Shown piece after piece: positions 26,039 to 33,529 of a stretch of DNA of 52,239 nucleotides. Position 1 is the first letter of the stretch. Every line of letters starts with the position of its first letter. Location of the stretch: assembly GCA_910575585.1 (NCBI GenBank), contig CAJTGF010000036.1:1-52239 (forward strand), given 5' to 3'. Position numbers and translations under genes: made by a program. Under the pieces are notes generated by a model. It worked only from the letters and a program-made list of their open reading frames with translations. It did not search any database and was not told the DNA's origin. This DNA comes from Clostridiaceae bacterium (lineage in GTDB: Bacteria > Bacillota > Clostridia > Lachnospirales > Lachnospiraceae).

Positions 26039-26655
26039 AACTTCCTCCTCATTGTCAAAACCGCCGTCTGTTCCTGGGTATCCTCATTAATTTCCAGCAT
26101 ATTGCCCTCATAGATCTTTACGTTATCGCACAATCTGGCATACTCCTCCACGGTCTGCAGCACATCAAAACCAAATCCCTGGCCCCGGTAGTGCATGGGG
26201 ATCGTTATTCTGGGCCGGATCTGGTCTATGAGGCGCTTCGCTTCGACCGCATCCACGGTATAATACCCGCCCACAGGGATCAGCACGGCATCCAATCCTT
26301 TCAGCCTTTCCAGCTGATCCTTCTCCGGCTGACAGCCCAAATCTCCCATATGGGCGATCCGCGCCTGGCCGTCATCCAGGATATGGATCTTATTGCTCCC
26401 CCGCAGCGCTCCCTTTTTGTCGTCATGGAATGTGGAAATCACCTCCACACGCACCGGAGAAGGGCCATGTTCTCGTTCCACTACCCCTTTTCTGAAATTA
26501 TGGTCAAAATGCTCATGGCTGCAAAGCACTTCATCCGCCGTCTCCCTCACCGCCTCACAGCCCGGCACGCTGCCGTCCTCATAGGGATCCAAAACTATGA
26601 CATATCCTCTCGTTTCCACCTTAAAGCAAGAATGTCCCAACCAGGTTATCTTCAT
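26035..26655 (-). CDS. MBL-fold metal-dependent hydrolase
   Basis: 206-aa cytoplasmic beta-lactamase-fold protein of the UPF0173/UlaG-like group. The start MKITWLGHSCFKVE follows CAGGAGGCGGCC. The metal site HEHFDH appears near residue 45. HMGDLGC supplies another His/Asp, and TIPMHYRGQGFGFD supplies the last His. Members hydrolyse diverse phosphodiester or lactone substrates; this one is unassigned. First gene of an operon with the zinc-ribbon protein and yaaA, behind a strong promoter at 26686-26714. Confidence 0.88.
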   Translation of the reverse strand: MKITWLGHSCFKVETRGYVIVLDPYEDGSVPGCEAVRETADEVLCSHEHFDHNFRKGVVEREHGPSPVRVEVISTFHDDKKGALRGSNKIHILDDGQARIAHMGDLGCQPEKDQLERLKGLDAVLIPVGGYYTVDAVEAKRLIDQIRPRITIPMHYRGQGFGFDVLQTVEEYARLCDNVKIYEGNMLEINEDTQEQTAVLTMRRKF

Positions 26656-26685
26656 GGCCGCCTCCTGTTTCTTCAATATTTTTTT

Positions 26686-26714
26686 ATTATAACTCTGTTC
26701 AAAAGTAATTACAA
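26686..26714 (-). promoter_or_regulatory. Promoter of MBL-zinc ribbon-yaaA operon
   Basis: Minus strand TTGTAA (26714-26709), 17-base spacer, TATAAT (26691-26686). Confidence 0.7.
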
Positions 26715-26740
26715 CCACTACCTGGATCAAGCAGTAACAC

Positions 26741-26769
26741 GTGACATTGCCCCCTTCCTGTGGTACACT
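26741..26769 (+). promoter_or_regulatory. Promoter of PH-like gene
   Basis: GTGACA (26741-26746), 17-base spacer, TACACT (26764-26769). Divergent from the MBL operon promoter. Confidence 0.5.
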
Positions 26770-26808
26770 AATCATGCACACAGAAAAAATTCAAAAAAGG
26801 AGTATCCT

Positions 26809-27228
26809 ATGTCAGATCAGACCGATTATTTATGGAAAGATAAAAAACACCATCTCTGGTTCCCATTGAGCTTCACCACCTATTACATAGAGGATGAACG
26901 TCTCATGATAAAACAAGGGTTCCTGAACACCACCTTGGAGGAAACGCTCCTGTACCGCATCGTAGACCTGACCTTCCGCCAGTCTCTGGCCGGAAAAATC
27001 TTCGGCACCGGAGACATCATCCTCAAGACCAAAGTGGACTCCACCCCGGAGATCACCCTGAAAAACATCAAAAAGCCTATGGAAGTCCGCCGTCTTCTGT
27101 CCCAGGCCATAGAGGAGAGCCGTCACTCCAGCAATGTGGTAGGCAAAGAATTTTACACCGGCCCCTCCCATGAACACATGGATCTCAATGATGACGGGCT
27201 GTGCGATTTTGACCACGATCCCATGTAA
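26809..27228 (+). CDS. Bacterial PH-like domain protein (YdbT/bPH_2 type)
   Basis: 139 aa starting at ATG 26809 after AAAAAAGGAGTATCCT. The central ~80 residues match the bacterial pleckstrin-homology-like fold: HHLWFPLSFTTYYIEDERLMIKQGFLNTTLEETLLYRIVDL, then IFGTGDIILKTKVDSTPEITLKNIKKPMEVRRLL. Membrane helices usual for YdbT are absent. The C-terminal tail carries an acidic DLNDDGLCDFDHDPM segment that resembles a calcium-binding dockerin/EF-hand loop. The function of the family is not established. Confidence 0.75.
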   Translation: MSDQTDYLWKDKKHHLWFPLSFTTYYIEDERLMIKQGFLNTTLEETLLYRIVDLTFRQSLAGKIFGTGDIILKTKVDSTPEITLKNIKKPMEVRRLLSQAIEESRHSSNVVGKEFYTGPSHEHMDLNDDGLCDFDHDPM

Positions 27229-27283
27229 CGTCACTGCGTTACTTTACGGGCCGCGTATTATCAAAGCACACCGCAAAAATAAT

Positions 27284-27312
27284 TTGCAATTTAGCGGCTG
27301 CTATACTATAAT
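27284..27312 (+). promoter_or_regulatory. Promoter of DAHP synthase gene
   Basis: TTGCAA (27284-27289), 17-base spacer, TATAAT (27307-27312), about 80 bases before the start codon. Confidence 0.7.
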
Positions 27313-27390
27313 AAATTGACGCTTTAAAGTATGCAAGCCGCACGGTTTTTCACGGCCGCCGGCCAATAAACAGACACAAGGAGAACGATC

Positions 27391-28419
27391 ATGGGACTTG
27401 AATTTAAAAACATGCTGCCAAGTCCTGCAGAGATACGGGAACAATTTCCCCTGCCTGCAGGACTGGCAGAATTAAAAGAAAAACGGGACGCCGAGATCCG
27501 AGACGTGCTCACCGGCAAAAGCAGCAAATTTCTGGTGATCATCGGCCCCTGCTCCGCAGACAATGAAGAGGCCGTCATGGACTACGCCTCCCGCCTGGTG
27601 CCCGTCCAGGAAAAAGTCAAAGACAGCATCATCATCATCCCCCGGGTTTACACCAACAAACCGCGCACTACCGGTGAAGGCTATAAAGGTCTTCTCCACC
27701 AGCCTGACCCGGAGAAACGCCCCGACATGTACGAAGGCATTATCGCCATCCGCAAAATGCATATGCATGTAGTCCAGGAAACAGGGCTGACCACTGCAGA
27801 CGAGATGCTTTACCCGGAAAACCTCCGCTATCTGGATGATCTCATGTCCTACATAGCTGTAGGAGCCCGTTCCGTGGAAAACCAGCAGCACCGCCTGGTA
27901 GCCAGCGGCTGCGACGTCCCTGTAGGCATGAAGAATCCTACCAGCGGCGATCTGTCCGTTATGCTCAACTCCGTGGTGGCGGCCCAGGGTTCCCACGAAT
28001 TTATTTTCCGCGGCTTTGAAGTGCAGACCCCGGGCAATCCTTTAGCCCACACCATCCTTCGGGGGGCCGTAAACAAACACGGGCAGAACCTTCCCAATTA
28101 TCACTATGAAGATCTGATCCTCCTTCACCAGCTGTACAGCAAGCGGGACCTGAAAAACCCGGCCTGTATCGTGGACGGCAATCACTCAAACTCCGGCAAA
28201 CAGTATATGGAGCAGATCCGGATCGTAAAAGAAGTGCTCCACAGCCGCCGTCATTCCACAGAGATCAAGGATCTGGTAAAAGGGGTTATGATCGAAAGCT
28301 ACCTGGAACCAGGCAGTCAGAAGATTGGGGAACACTGCTACGGCAAGTCCATCACAGACCCCTGCCTTGGGTGGGCCGACTCTGAAAGGCTTATCTATGA
28401 GATCGCAGAAGGTTTGTGA
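27391..28419 (+). CDS. 3-deoxy-7-phosphoheptulonate synthase, class I
   Basis: First step of the shikimate pathway: condenses phosphoenolpyruvate and erythrose-4-phosphate to DAHP. 342 aa, AroF/AroG/AroH type. Signatures: IIGPCSADNEEAV (Cys metal ligand), RVYTNKPRTTGEGYKGLLHQPD, the GARSVENQQHR substrate loop, PVGMKNPTSGD, RGFEVQTPGN and the VDGNHSNSGK metal/active-site stretch, with IESYLEPGSQ at the end. All catalytic blocks are present. ATG 27391 follows ACAAGGAGAACGATC. No other aromatic amino acid gene is adjacent and no leader peptide is evident. Confidence 0.95.
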   Translation: MGLEFKNMLPSPAEIREQFPLPAGLAELKEKRDAEIRDVLTGKSSKFLVIIGPCSADNEEAVMDYASRLVPVQEKVKDSIIIIPRVYTNKPRTTGEGYKGLLHQPDPEKRPDMYEGIIAIRKMHMHVVQETGLTTADEMLYPENLRYLDDLMSYIAVGARSVENQQHRLVASGCDVPVGMKNPTSGDLSVMLNSVVAAQGSHEFIFRGFEVQTPGNPLAHTILRGAVNKHGQNLPNYHYEDLILLHQLYSKRDLKNPACIVDGNHSNSGKQYMEQIRIVKEVLHSRRHSTEIKDLVKGVMIESYLEPGSQKIGEHCYGKSITDPCLGWADSERLIYEIAEGL

Positions 28420-28497
28420 ATTTTTTGAATTGTTTAGAAAATAGTTTCAATTTACCGAAACCTTACATTTTTTTTTACATTTTTTCCGTCTCCTCGC

Positions 28498-28526
28498 TTG
28501 TATTTTTACCTTTTGCATGATACAAT
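28498..28526 (+). promoter_or_regulatory. Promoter of HPr-like gene
   Basis: TTGTAT (28498-28503), 17-base spacer, TACAAT (28521-28526). Confidence 0.6.
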
Positions 28527-28583
28527 AATCCCATAGTATATCAAAGGTCACACAAAGCTTTTCCCAAGTAAGGAGGCGGGATT

Positions 28584-28829
28584 ATGTTACGTAAAACGAT
28601 GGATATTCGCCAACGGTGCCATCCCATTCCATTGAGCGTACTCATTACCACTGCTAACTCCTGTGATTGTGATATATTCGTTGAATATGAAGCATCCAGA
28701 GTGAACGTGAAAGACTACGACGAGATGATACAAGGTTTTGACACCCATGAAAAGACGCTGATGTTCTTCTTTAACGGCATTGACGAGAAGAATGCCGAAA
28801 AGCGGATCACCAGGCTCTTTGCCCCGTAA
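28584..28829 (+). CDS. HPr-like protein
   Basis: 81 aa with strong ribosome-binding site (AAGGAGGCGGGATT). Aligns with phosphocarrier HPr by pattern: HPIPLSVLITTANSCDCDIFVE corresponds to LHARPASLLVQTANKFSSDIFIE, and VNVKDYDEMIQGF to VNAKSIMGIMSLG. A His stands at the HPr phospho-His position, but the adjacent Arg is replaced and the regulatory Ser46 region reads KDYDEM without Ser. This suggests a regulatory or non-canonical paralogue (compare Crh, which keeps Ser but loses His; this is the opposite). Monocistronic with its own promoter and terminator. Confidence 0.6.
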   Translation: MLRKTMDIRQRCHPIPLSVLITTANSCDCDIFVEYEASRVNVKDYDEMIQGFDTHEKTLMFFFNGIDEKNAEKRITRLFAP

Positions 28830-28860
28830 CCGCAGAAAAGATGCTGCATAACAAGCACAA

Positions 28861-28915
28861 ACAAAGGTGAAAGACTGCCCCCAGGACATGCTTCCACCTT
28901 TTTATTTTTTCCATT
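28861..28915. terminator. Bidirectional terminator between HPr-like gene and uppP
   Basis: AAAGGTG-AAAG...CTTC-CACCTTTTTATTTTTT; the AAAGGTG arm gives an incomplete T run on the minus strand. Confidence 0.55.
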
Positions 28916-28924
28916 ATTTTTCTG

Positions 28925-29821
28925 TCAGGCAGCCGCCGCCATAAGCCCCATGACCGCCTTAACGCCAAAATACAGCAGCACCACAATGCCCAAACCGATG
29001 CGGTAATAGCCAAACAGTTTAAAATCATTTCTTCTGATATAGCTCATCAAAAATTTGATCGAGTATACGGACACCAAAAACGCCACCACCATGCCGAAGA
29101 TCAGCGTAAAGATCTCTGCTGCCGTAAAGCCCAGCCCAAACTTCACCAGCTTAAGCAGGCTTGCCCCAAACATAACCGGGATGCCCAGAAAGAAGGAAAA
29201 TTCCGCAGCCGCGCTCCTGGAACAGCCCAGTACCATGGCGCCTAAAATCGTAGCCCCTGACCGCGAGGTTCCTGGCACTAAAGACAAAACCTGGAACAAG
29301 CCGATATACAAAGCCAGCTTGTAGGAGATCTGCCCGGTTCTCTCCACCGCAGGTCTTTGTCCGTAATTCCTGTTCTCCACCACGATGAACAGGATACCGT
29401 ACAAGATCAGTGTAAATGCCACCACATAACTGCTGCGCAAATGGGCTTCCATCCAGTCATCCAAAGGGATGCCCACAACAGCTGCCGGAAGGCAGGCGAT
29501 GACCACTTTCATCCACAACAGCATGGTATGGCGCTTCACCGCAAAAACATTGCCCACCGTCCAAACTCCGTACATATCCCGGTCTCTTAAAGACCTCATG
29601 GACACAAACGGGTTCAGCTTCTTAAAATACAGAAGGACCACCGCCAGGATCGCCCCCAGCTGGATCACCACCATAAATACTTCCCGAAACTCGTCCGTCA
29701 CATTAAGATGGATCAGATCGTCTAAAAGGATCATATGGCCTGTGCTGCTGATCGGCAGCCACTCCGTAAATCCCTCCACGATCCCAAAAACCAGAATCTT
29801 CAATATCTCGATAATGCTCAT
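28925..29821 (-). CDS. uppP: Undecaprenyl-diphosphatase
   Basis: Integral membrane enzyme (298 aa, about eight helices) that dephosphorylates undecaprenyl pyrophosphate to recycle the lipid carrier of wall synthesis and gives bacitracin tolerance. Family motifs are intact: [17 protein letters not shown] near the N terminus (residues about 15-31) and [12 protein letters not shown] in the middle (about 180-191). ATG 29821 follows GGAGCGTGTAA. It starts 13 bp after the ung stop, so both are probably cotranscribed although unrelated in function. Confidence 0.95.
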   Translation of the reverse strand: MSIIEILKILVFGIVEGFTEWLPISSTGHMILLDDLIHLNVTDEFREVFMVVIQLGAILAVVLLYFKKLNPFVSMRSLRDRDMYGVWTVGNVFAVKRHTMLLWMKVVIACLPAAVVGIPLDDWMEAHLRSSYVVAFTLILYGILFIVVENRNYGQRPAVERTGQISYKLALYIGLFQVLSLVPGTSRSGATILGAMVLGCSRSAAAEFSFFLGIPVMFGASLLKLVKFGLGFTAAEIFTLIFGMVVAFLVSVYSIKFLMSYIRRNDFKLFGYYRIGLGIVVLLYFGVKAVMGLMAAAA

Positions 29822-29833
29822 TTACACGCTCCT

Positions 29834-30517
29834 CTAAATGTTCTCGATCTGCCAGTCAACAGGCTCCTGGCCGTTGGACTGCAAAAATTCATTGGCCTGG
29901 CTGAAATGCCGGCACCCGAAAAATCCTCTGTCCGCTGAATACGGACTTGGATGAGGCGCTTTTAAAATCAAGTGCTTCGGATTATTAAGCATCGGGATCT
30001 TGCTTTGCGCCGGCCGCCCCCACAGCAGGTACACAATGGGACGGTCTTCTTTGTTGACTGCCTCAATAATGGCATCGGTAAAATGCTCCCAGCCTTTGCC
30101 CTGATGGGAGTTAGGCTTGTGGGCCCGCACTGTCAGCACCGTATTTAACATCAGCACCCCCTGCTTTGCCCACTTTTCCAGATACCCGTTGTTTGGGATA
30201 TAACAGCCCAGATCGTCCTGCAGCTCTTTGTAGATATTTTTCAGAGACGGAGGGATCCTCTGCCCCGGCAGCACAGAAAAAGACAGACCATGAGCCTGGT
30301 TAGCCCCGTGATAAGGATCCTGCCCCAGCACCAGCACCTTCACGTCCTTAAGGGCCGTCAGATGCAGCGCGTTAAAAATATCATCCGACGGCGGATACAC
30401 CGCTGTGGTGCTGTACTCTTCCTTTACAAAATCATACAGTTCCTTATAATAAGGCTTCCGAAACTCTTCCCCGATGGCCTCCAGCCAATCATTTTGTATC
30501 GCTCCCATATTCTCCAC
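29834..30517 (-). CDS. ung: Uracil-DNA glycosylase
   Basis: Removes uracil from DNA in base excision repair. 227 aa if translated from GTG 30517, or 224 aa from ATG 30508; the ribosome-binding region AGAAAGAAGTGGAG does not decide. Family 1 motifs: LVLGQDPYHGANQAHGLSFSV (catalytic Asp in GQDPYH) and the minor-groove loop HPSPYSADRGFFGCRHFSQAN with the catalytic His. VYLLWGRPAQSK lies between. Followed closely by uppP. Confidence 0.95.
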   Translation of the reverse strand: MENMGAIQNDWLEAIGEEFRKPYYKELYDFVKEEYSTTAVYPPSDDIFNALHLTALKDVKVLVLGQDPYHGANQAHGLSFSVLPGQRIPPSLKNIYKELQDDLGCYIPNNGYLEKWAKQGVLMLNTVLTVRAHKPNSHQGKGWEHFTDAIIEAVNKEDRPIVYLLWGRPAQSKIPMLNNPKHLILKAPHPSPYSADRGFFGCRHFSQANEFLQSNGQEPVDWQIENI

Positions 30518-30571
30518 TTCTTTCTCTGTTAAATGTATTCCTGAAACTGCCGTTTCTTTCCTTTTGCCGCT

Positions 30572-31333
30572 CTACTGCCGCACACTGACTCCCCGTCCGG
30601 CCAGATACCGCTTTAACTCCCCGATCTCCAGCTCCTTATAGTGGAACAGAGAAGCCGCCAAAACGGCATCCGCCTTCCCCTCGGTCAAAGCCTCATAAAA
30701 ATGCTCCTTGGTCCCCGCGCCTCCCGACGCAATAACCGGGACCGATACATTCTCCGCGATCCGGGCCGTAAGCTCACAGTCGTAACCGGCTTTGGTGCCG
30801 TCGCAGTCCATACTGGTCAGAAGGATCTCCCCGGCTCCCATGCGGTCTGCCTTCATGGCCCACTCCACCGCATCCATCCCGGTGTCGATCCGTCCTCCGT
30901 GCTTGTACACGTTCCATCCCAAACCATCTTCCCGCCTTTTGGCATCAATGGCCACCACCACGCACTGCCGCCCGAATTTATCCGCCGCGACTCCGATAAG
31001 CCCGGGATTGTCAATGGCTGATGAATTGACGGAAATTTTGTCCGCCCCTTCACGCAGAAGCTTCTTAAAATCCTCCACCGTCCGGATCCCGCCGCCGACG
31101 GTAAACGGTATAAACACCGTCTCCGCCACCCGACGCACCATATCCACCATGGTAGCCCTGGCATCCGAAGAAGCGGTGATGTCCAAAAATACCAACTCGT
31201 CCGCCCCCGCCTTTCCGTAGGCGGCTCCAATCTCCACCGGATCCCCCGCATCCCTGAGATTCACAAAATTAACACCCTTTACCACCCGGCCATTATGCAC
31301 ATCCAGACAGGGAATGATTCGTTTTGTAAACAT
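30572..31333 (-). CDS. hisF: Imidazole glycerol phosphate synthase, cyclase subunit
   Basis: Histidine pathway enzyme: uses ammonia from HisH to convert PRFAR to imidazole glycerol phosphate and AICAR. 253 aa TIM barrel. Catalytic Asp in [19 protein letters not shown] and the second Asp in [14 protein letters not shown] are present, with both phosphate-binding turns ([17 protein letters not shown]). ATG 31333 is preferred over GTG 31339 because GCGGAGG then sits at good distance. It lies 31 bp after hisH. No other his gene is in the window. Confidence 0.96.
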   Translation of the reverse strand: MFTKRIIPCLDVHNGRVVKGVNFVNLRDAGDPVEIGAAYGKAGADELVFLDITASSDARATMVDMVRRVAETVFIPFTVGGGIRTVEDFKKLLREGADKISVNSSAIDNPGLIGVAADKFGRQCVVVAIDAKRREDGLGWNVYKHGGRIDTGMDAVEWAMKADRMGAGEILLTSMDCDGTKAGYDCELTARIAENVSVPVIASGGAGTKEHFYEALTEGKADAVLAASLFHYKELEIGELKRYLAGRGVSVRQ

Positions 31334-31363
31334 ACGCACCTCCGCGCCGCCTTCCGGCCTCCA

Positions 31364-31969
31364 TCATAGATCCACAAAATTTTTCAGTATCCTAAGGCCG
31401 GTATCGCCGCTCTTCTCCGGATGGAACTGACAGGCAAACACGTTATCCCGCTCCACCGCCGCGTGGATGCCGACGCTGTACTGTGCCGAGGCCGCCACCA
31501 CCGACTCATCCTCGGCCTGCAGATAGTAGGAATGAACAAAATAGACATAAGCCCCCTGCTCAATCCCCGCAAACAGCCTGGAATCCGGCCGGATATCCAG
31601 GCTGTTCCACCCCATATGAGGGATCTTAAGTCCCGGACAGTCGGGGATCTTAAGGATCCTTCCGCTTAGGAGTCCCAGGCCGGATACGCCCTCGCTCTCC
31701 TGGCTGCTGTCAAACATCAGCTGCAGCCCCAGACAGATCCCCAAAAACGGCGTACCCCTGTCCGCAACCTGACGGATCACCTCCGTCAGCCCGTACTGGT
31801 CCAGCTTTGCCATGGCGTCCCCGAACGCCCCTACTCCCGGAAGCACGACTTTATCCGCCGAAAGGATCCGGCTTTTATCCCTGGTAACCGTTGTCTCTTC
31901 CCCGAGAGACAAAAAAGCTTTTTCCACGCTCCTTAAATTTCCCGCGTCGTAATCTATGATCGTGATCAT
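31364..31969 (-). CDS. hisH: Imidazole glycerol phosphate synthase, glutaminase subunit
   Basis: 201-aa class I glutamine amidotransferase that supplies ammonia to HisF. The triad is complete: Cys in FLGICLGLQLMF, His and Glu in ACQFHPEKSG. IDYDAGNLRSVEKAF and LPGVGAFGDAM mark the N-terminal half; VHSYYL is the family's conserved stretch. Start ATG 31969 follows GGGGAAGATGGC. Upstream of hisF, in the order hisH-hisF. Confidence 0.95.
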   Translation of the reverse strand: MITIIDYDAGNLRSVEKAFLSLGEETTVTRDKSRILSADKVVLPGVGAFGDAMAKLDQYGLTEVIRQVADRGTPFLGICLGLQLMFDSSQESEGVSGLGLLSGRILKIPDCPGLKIPHMGWNSLDIRPDSRLFAGIEQGAYVYFVHSYYLQAEDESVVAASAQYSVGIHAAVERDNVFACQFHPEKSGDTGLRILKNFVDL

Positions 31970-32072
31970 GCCATCTTCCCCTTTTTATGGGTCAATTTCT
32001 TCACACCTCTTGCTTCGATCTGCCGTGTATTTTTAAACACGCTGTAGATATTATACAAAATTCCCCCTGAAA

Positions 32073-32705
32073 TTACAACAGCTTTTCCAGTTTTCCCACC
32101 CATGCCACCGAGTTTTCCGCTACCGCCCAAGCCCGCTCCCCGATCTCCTGAGTCACCTGGCTCAAAGTCTCATGGACCCGGTACATATGGGCCTTTCGGT
32201 TAAAATACACGGTTTTCTCAAAAGGCCACCGGATCACCGTGGGAGTCTGGAACCCTTCCCCCAGCTCCAGCACCAAAAGCTTGCGGTTAATGGTCATGGT
32301 AAGCCACTTGGTATACTTCTGCCACTGGGGCAGATATCCCTCCTCAATATACGTCTCTGCTTCCCTGGTATTGCCGGTCAGCGGCGCTTTGCAGTGAGGG
32401 CAGATATCATCCGGAATCTCTCCCGGCTCCCAGATATCCTTTGTACACGCCTTGGAACACTGCCGCCACGTCTCATTGCCGCAGGGGGCCACGATCCGTT
32501 CCCCGTCAAGGCTGCTGGCGTAAATAGCCGCGTCCGTGTTGGTGGTCACAATAAAATAATCCTTATCCTTCAATAGACGGTCAAGAGCGTCATAAGCCTG
32601 GCATATATCACGGTCTTTCCCCTTCTTCCACTCCCCGCCGATACCCACCAGCACCTTCTGAGCATCGGCAAGATCATCCAGCGCGCCTCTTTCCAAATTA
32701 TCCAT
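32073..32705 (-). CDS. Sirtuin-like (SIR2 family) protein
   Basis: 210 aa. Pattern of a divergent sirtuin: VLVGIGGEWKKG near the N terminus, DYFIVTTNTDAAIYASSL, then a zinc-ribbon with Cys residues in APCGNETWRQCSKAC and DDICPHCKAPL, and finally LVLELGEGFQTPTVIRWPFE, which matches the NAD-pocket end of macrodomain-associated sirtuins (SirTM). The classic GAGASxxSGIPxFR loop is degenerate or missing at the N terminus, so the catalysed reaction (deacylation or ADP-ribosyl transfer) is uncertain. ATG 32705 has GCAGGAG at proper spacing; ATG 32711 abuts it. No macrodomain or lipoylation gene adjoins. Confidence 0.65.
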   Translation of the reverse strand: MDNLERGALDDLADAQKVLVGIGGEWKKGKDRDICQAYDALDRLLKDKDYFIVTTNTDAAIYASSLDGERIVAPCGNETWRQCSKACTKDIWEPGEIPDDICPHCKAPLTGNTREAETYIEEGYLPQWQKYTKWLTMTINRKLLVLELGEGFQTPTVIRWPFEKTVYFNRKAHMYRVHETLSQVTQEIGERAWAVAENSVAWVGKLEKLL

Positions 32706-32772
32706 AAACATCTCCTGCGTTTCCTTTTTCTGGAATAGAGTATAACATTCTATCTCCGAAAGCGCAAGGCTG

Positions 32773-33267
32773 CTATGACGGGAAAACCATATTCAATTCT
32801 CTATGAAAATATTTAATCGGCGAATATCCATATCTTCTCTTAAACTCCTTCTCATGTAATACCTTCTTTCCGCTTATATGGCTGCAATACCCTTCTATGA
32901 ATTGTGACATCTCTGACCTGATCCTGTCTATGTTTTCCACAGTCTCTATAAATTCATCCTGATCGATCACTGCATTTTCTTTACTTATATATTCAACATT
33001 ATGGATAATCACTGCCTTAGAATAATCAAGACCTGAACGAGATTTTCTTGAACGAACCGATTTTTTGAAATAGAACGCATTGGAATGGGTAATATGACTT
33101 CGATAAGGAATACAAACCAAAACATCATCATCGGCTTGCAGAAAAAGGCAATCATATGCTCTCTGCCTTTTTCTTAAAATCTCTGTAAATGGCGGGGTAG
33201 GATAGGCTTCATAGAAAGCATCTGTCAGCTTTAAGACCTGAAAATCAAGCTTTTCTTTGAATATCAT
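32773..33267 (-). CDS. Type III toxin-antitoxin endoribonuclease, CptN/ToxN-like
   Basis: 164-aa predicted endoribonuclease toxin. The protein (MIFKEKLDFQVLKLTDAFYE, CLFLQADDDVLVCIPYRSHI, DYSKAVIIHNVEYI, and the C-terminal KEFKRRYGYSPIKYFHREL) fits the ToxN/AbiQ/CptN fold family in size and pattern. The context is decisive: upstream on the same strand lie a promoter, two perfect-length 52-nt repeats, an intrinsic terminator and then this gene, exactly the type III layout in which repeat RNA is both processed by and inhibits the toxin. Start ATG 33267 follows TTTCAGGAGAAATTCG; the longer open frame to 33327 would cross the terminator. AT-rich compared with neighbours, suggesting transfer. Confidence 0.78.
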   Translation of the reverse strand: MIFKEKLDFQVLKLTDAFYEAYPTPPFTEILRKRQRAYDCLFLQADDDVLVCIPYRSHITHSNAFYFKKSVRSRKSRSGLDYSKAVIIHNVEYISKENAVIDQDEFIETVENIDRIRSEMSQFIEGYCSHISGKKVLHEKEFKRRYGYSPIKYFHRELNMVFPS

Positions 33268-33284
33268 CGAATTTCTCCTGAAAA

Positions 33285-33316
33285 GTATAAAAAGGCGGAA
33301 GCTTTTAACTTCCGCC
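33285..33316 (-). terminator. Attenuating terminator between antitoxin RNA and toxin
   Basis: Minus strand GGCGGAAG-TTAAAAG-CTTCCGCC followed by TTTTTAT, 18 bases before the toxin start. It would keep antitoxin RNA in excess of toxin mRNA. Confidence 0.9.
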
Positions 33317-33447
33317 GGATTCATCACTCGGTCAATTTTTATTTTACCGACGAGTCGGAACCGTCACTCGTCTCATCGCTCGGTCAATTTTTATTTTACC
33401 GACGAGTCGGAACCGTCACTCGTCTCATCCTTAAAGATGTTATCTTC
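33288..33447 (-). ncRNA. CptI-like antitoxin RNA
   Basis: Predicted transcript from the promoter at 33454-33482 to the terminator. It holds two tandem 52-nt repeats (33429-33378 and 33377-33326) that differ at the last base, plus a 5-nt start (GATGA) of a third. Each contains the stem GACGAGT/ACTCGTC and a downstream ACCGA that can pair with TCGGT or with CGGT in the first hairpin's loop, compatible with an H-type pseudoknot. Confidence 0.78.
33326..33429 (-). repeat. Two tandem 52-bp repeats
   Basis: 33326-33377 and 33378-33429 are identical apart from the first plus-strand base (A versus G). No unique spacers lie between them, so this is not a CRISPR. Confidence 0.95.
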
Positions 33448-33453
33448 TCTATA

Positions 33454-33482
33454 AGTATATTCCATTATTATCTCTTTTTCAA
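33454..33482 (-). promoter_or_regulatory. Promoter of the type III TA locus
   Basis: Minus strand TTGAAA (33482-33477), 17-base spacer, TATACT (33459-33454), about 25 bases before the first repeat. Confidence 0.75.
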
Positions 33483-33529
33483 GTAGTTTTTCTGCCTTGT
33501 TCGAATTTTTTATACACGGCCAAATCCCC

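Noticed and set aside
33326-33429. Tandem repeats considered as a CRISPR array
   Set aside because: Units are directly adjacent with no variable spacers, and only two exist. Promoter, terminator and toxin context explain them as antitoxin RNA.
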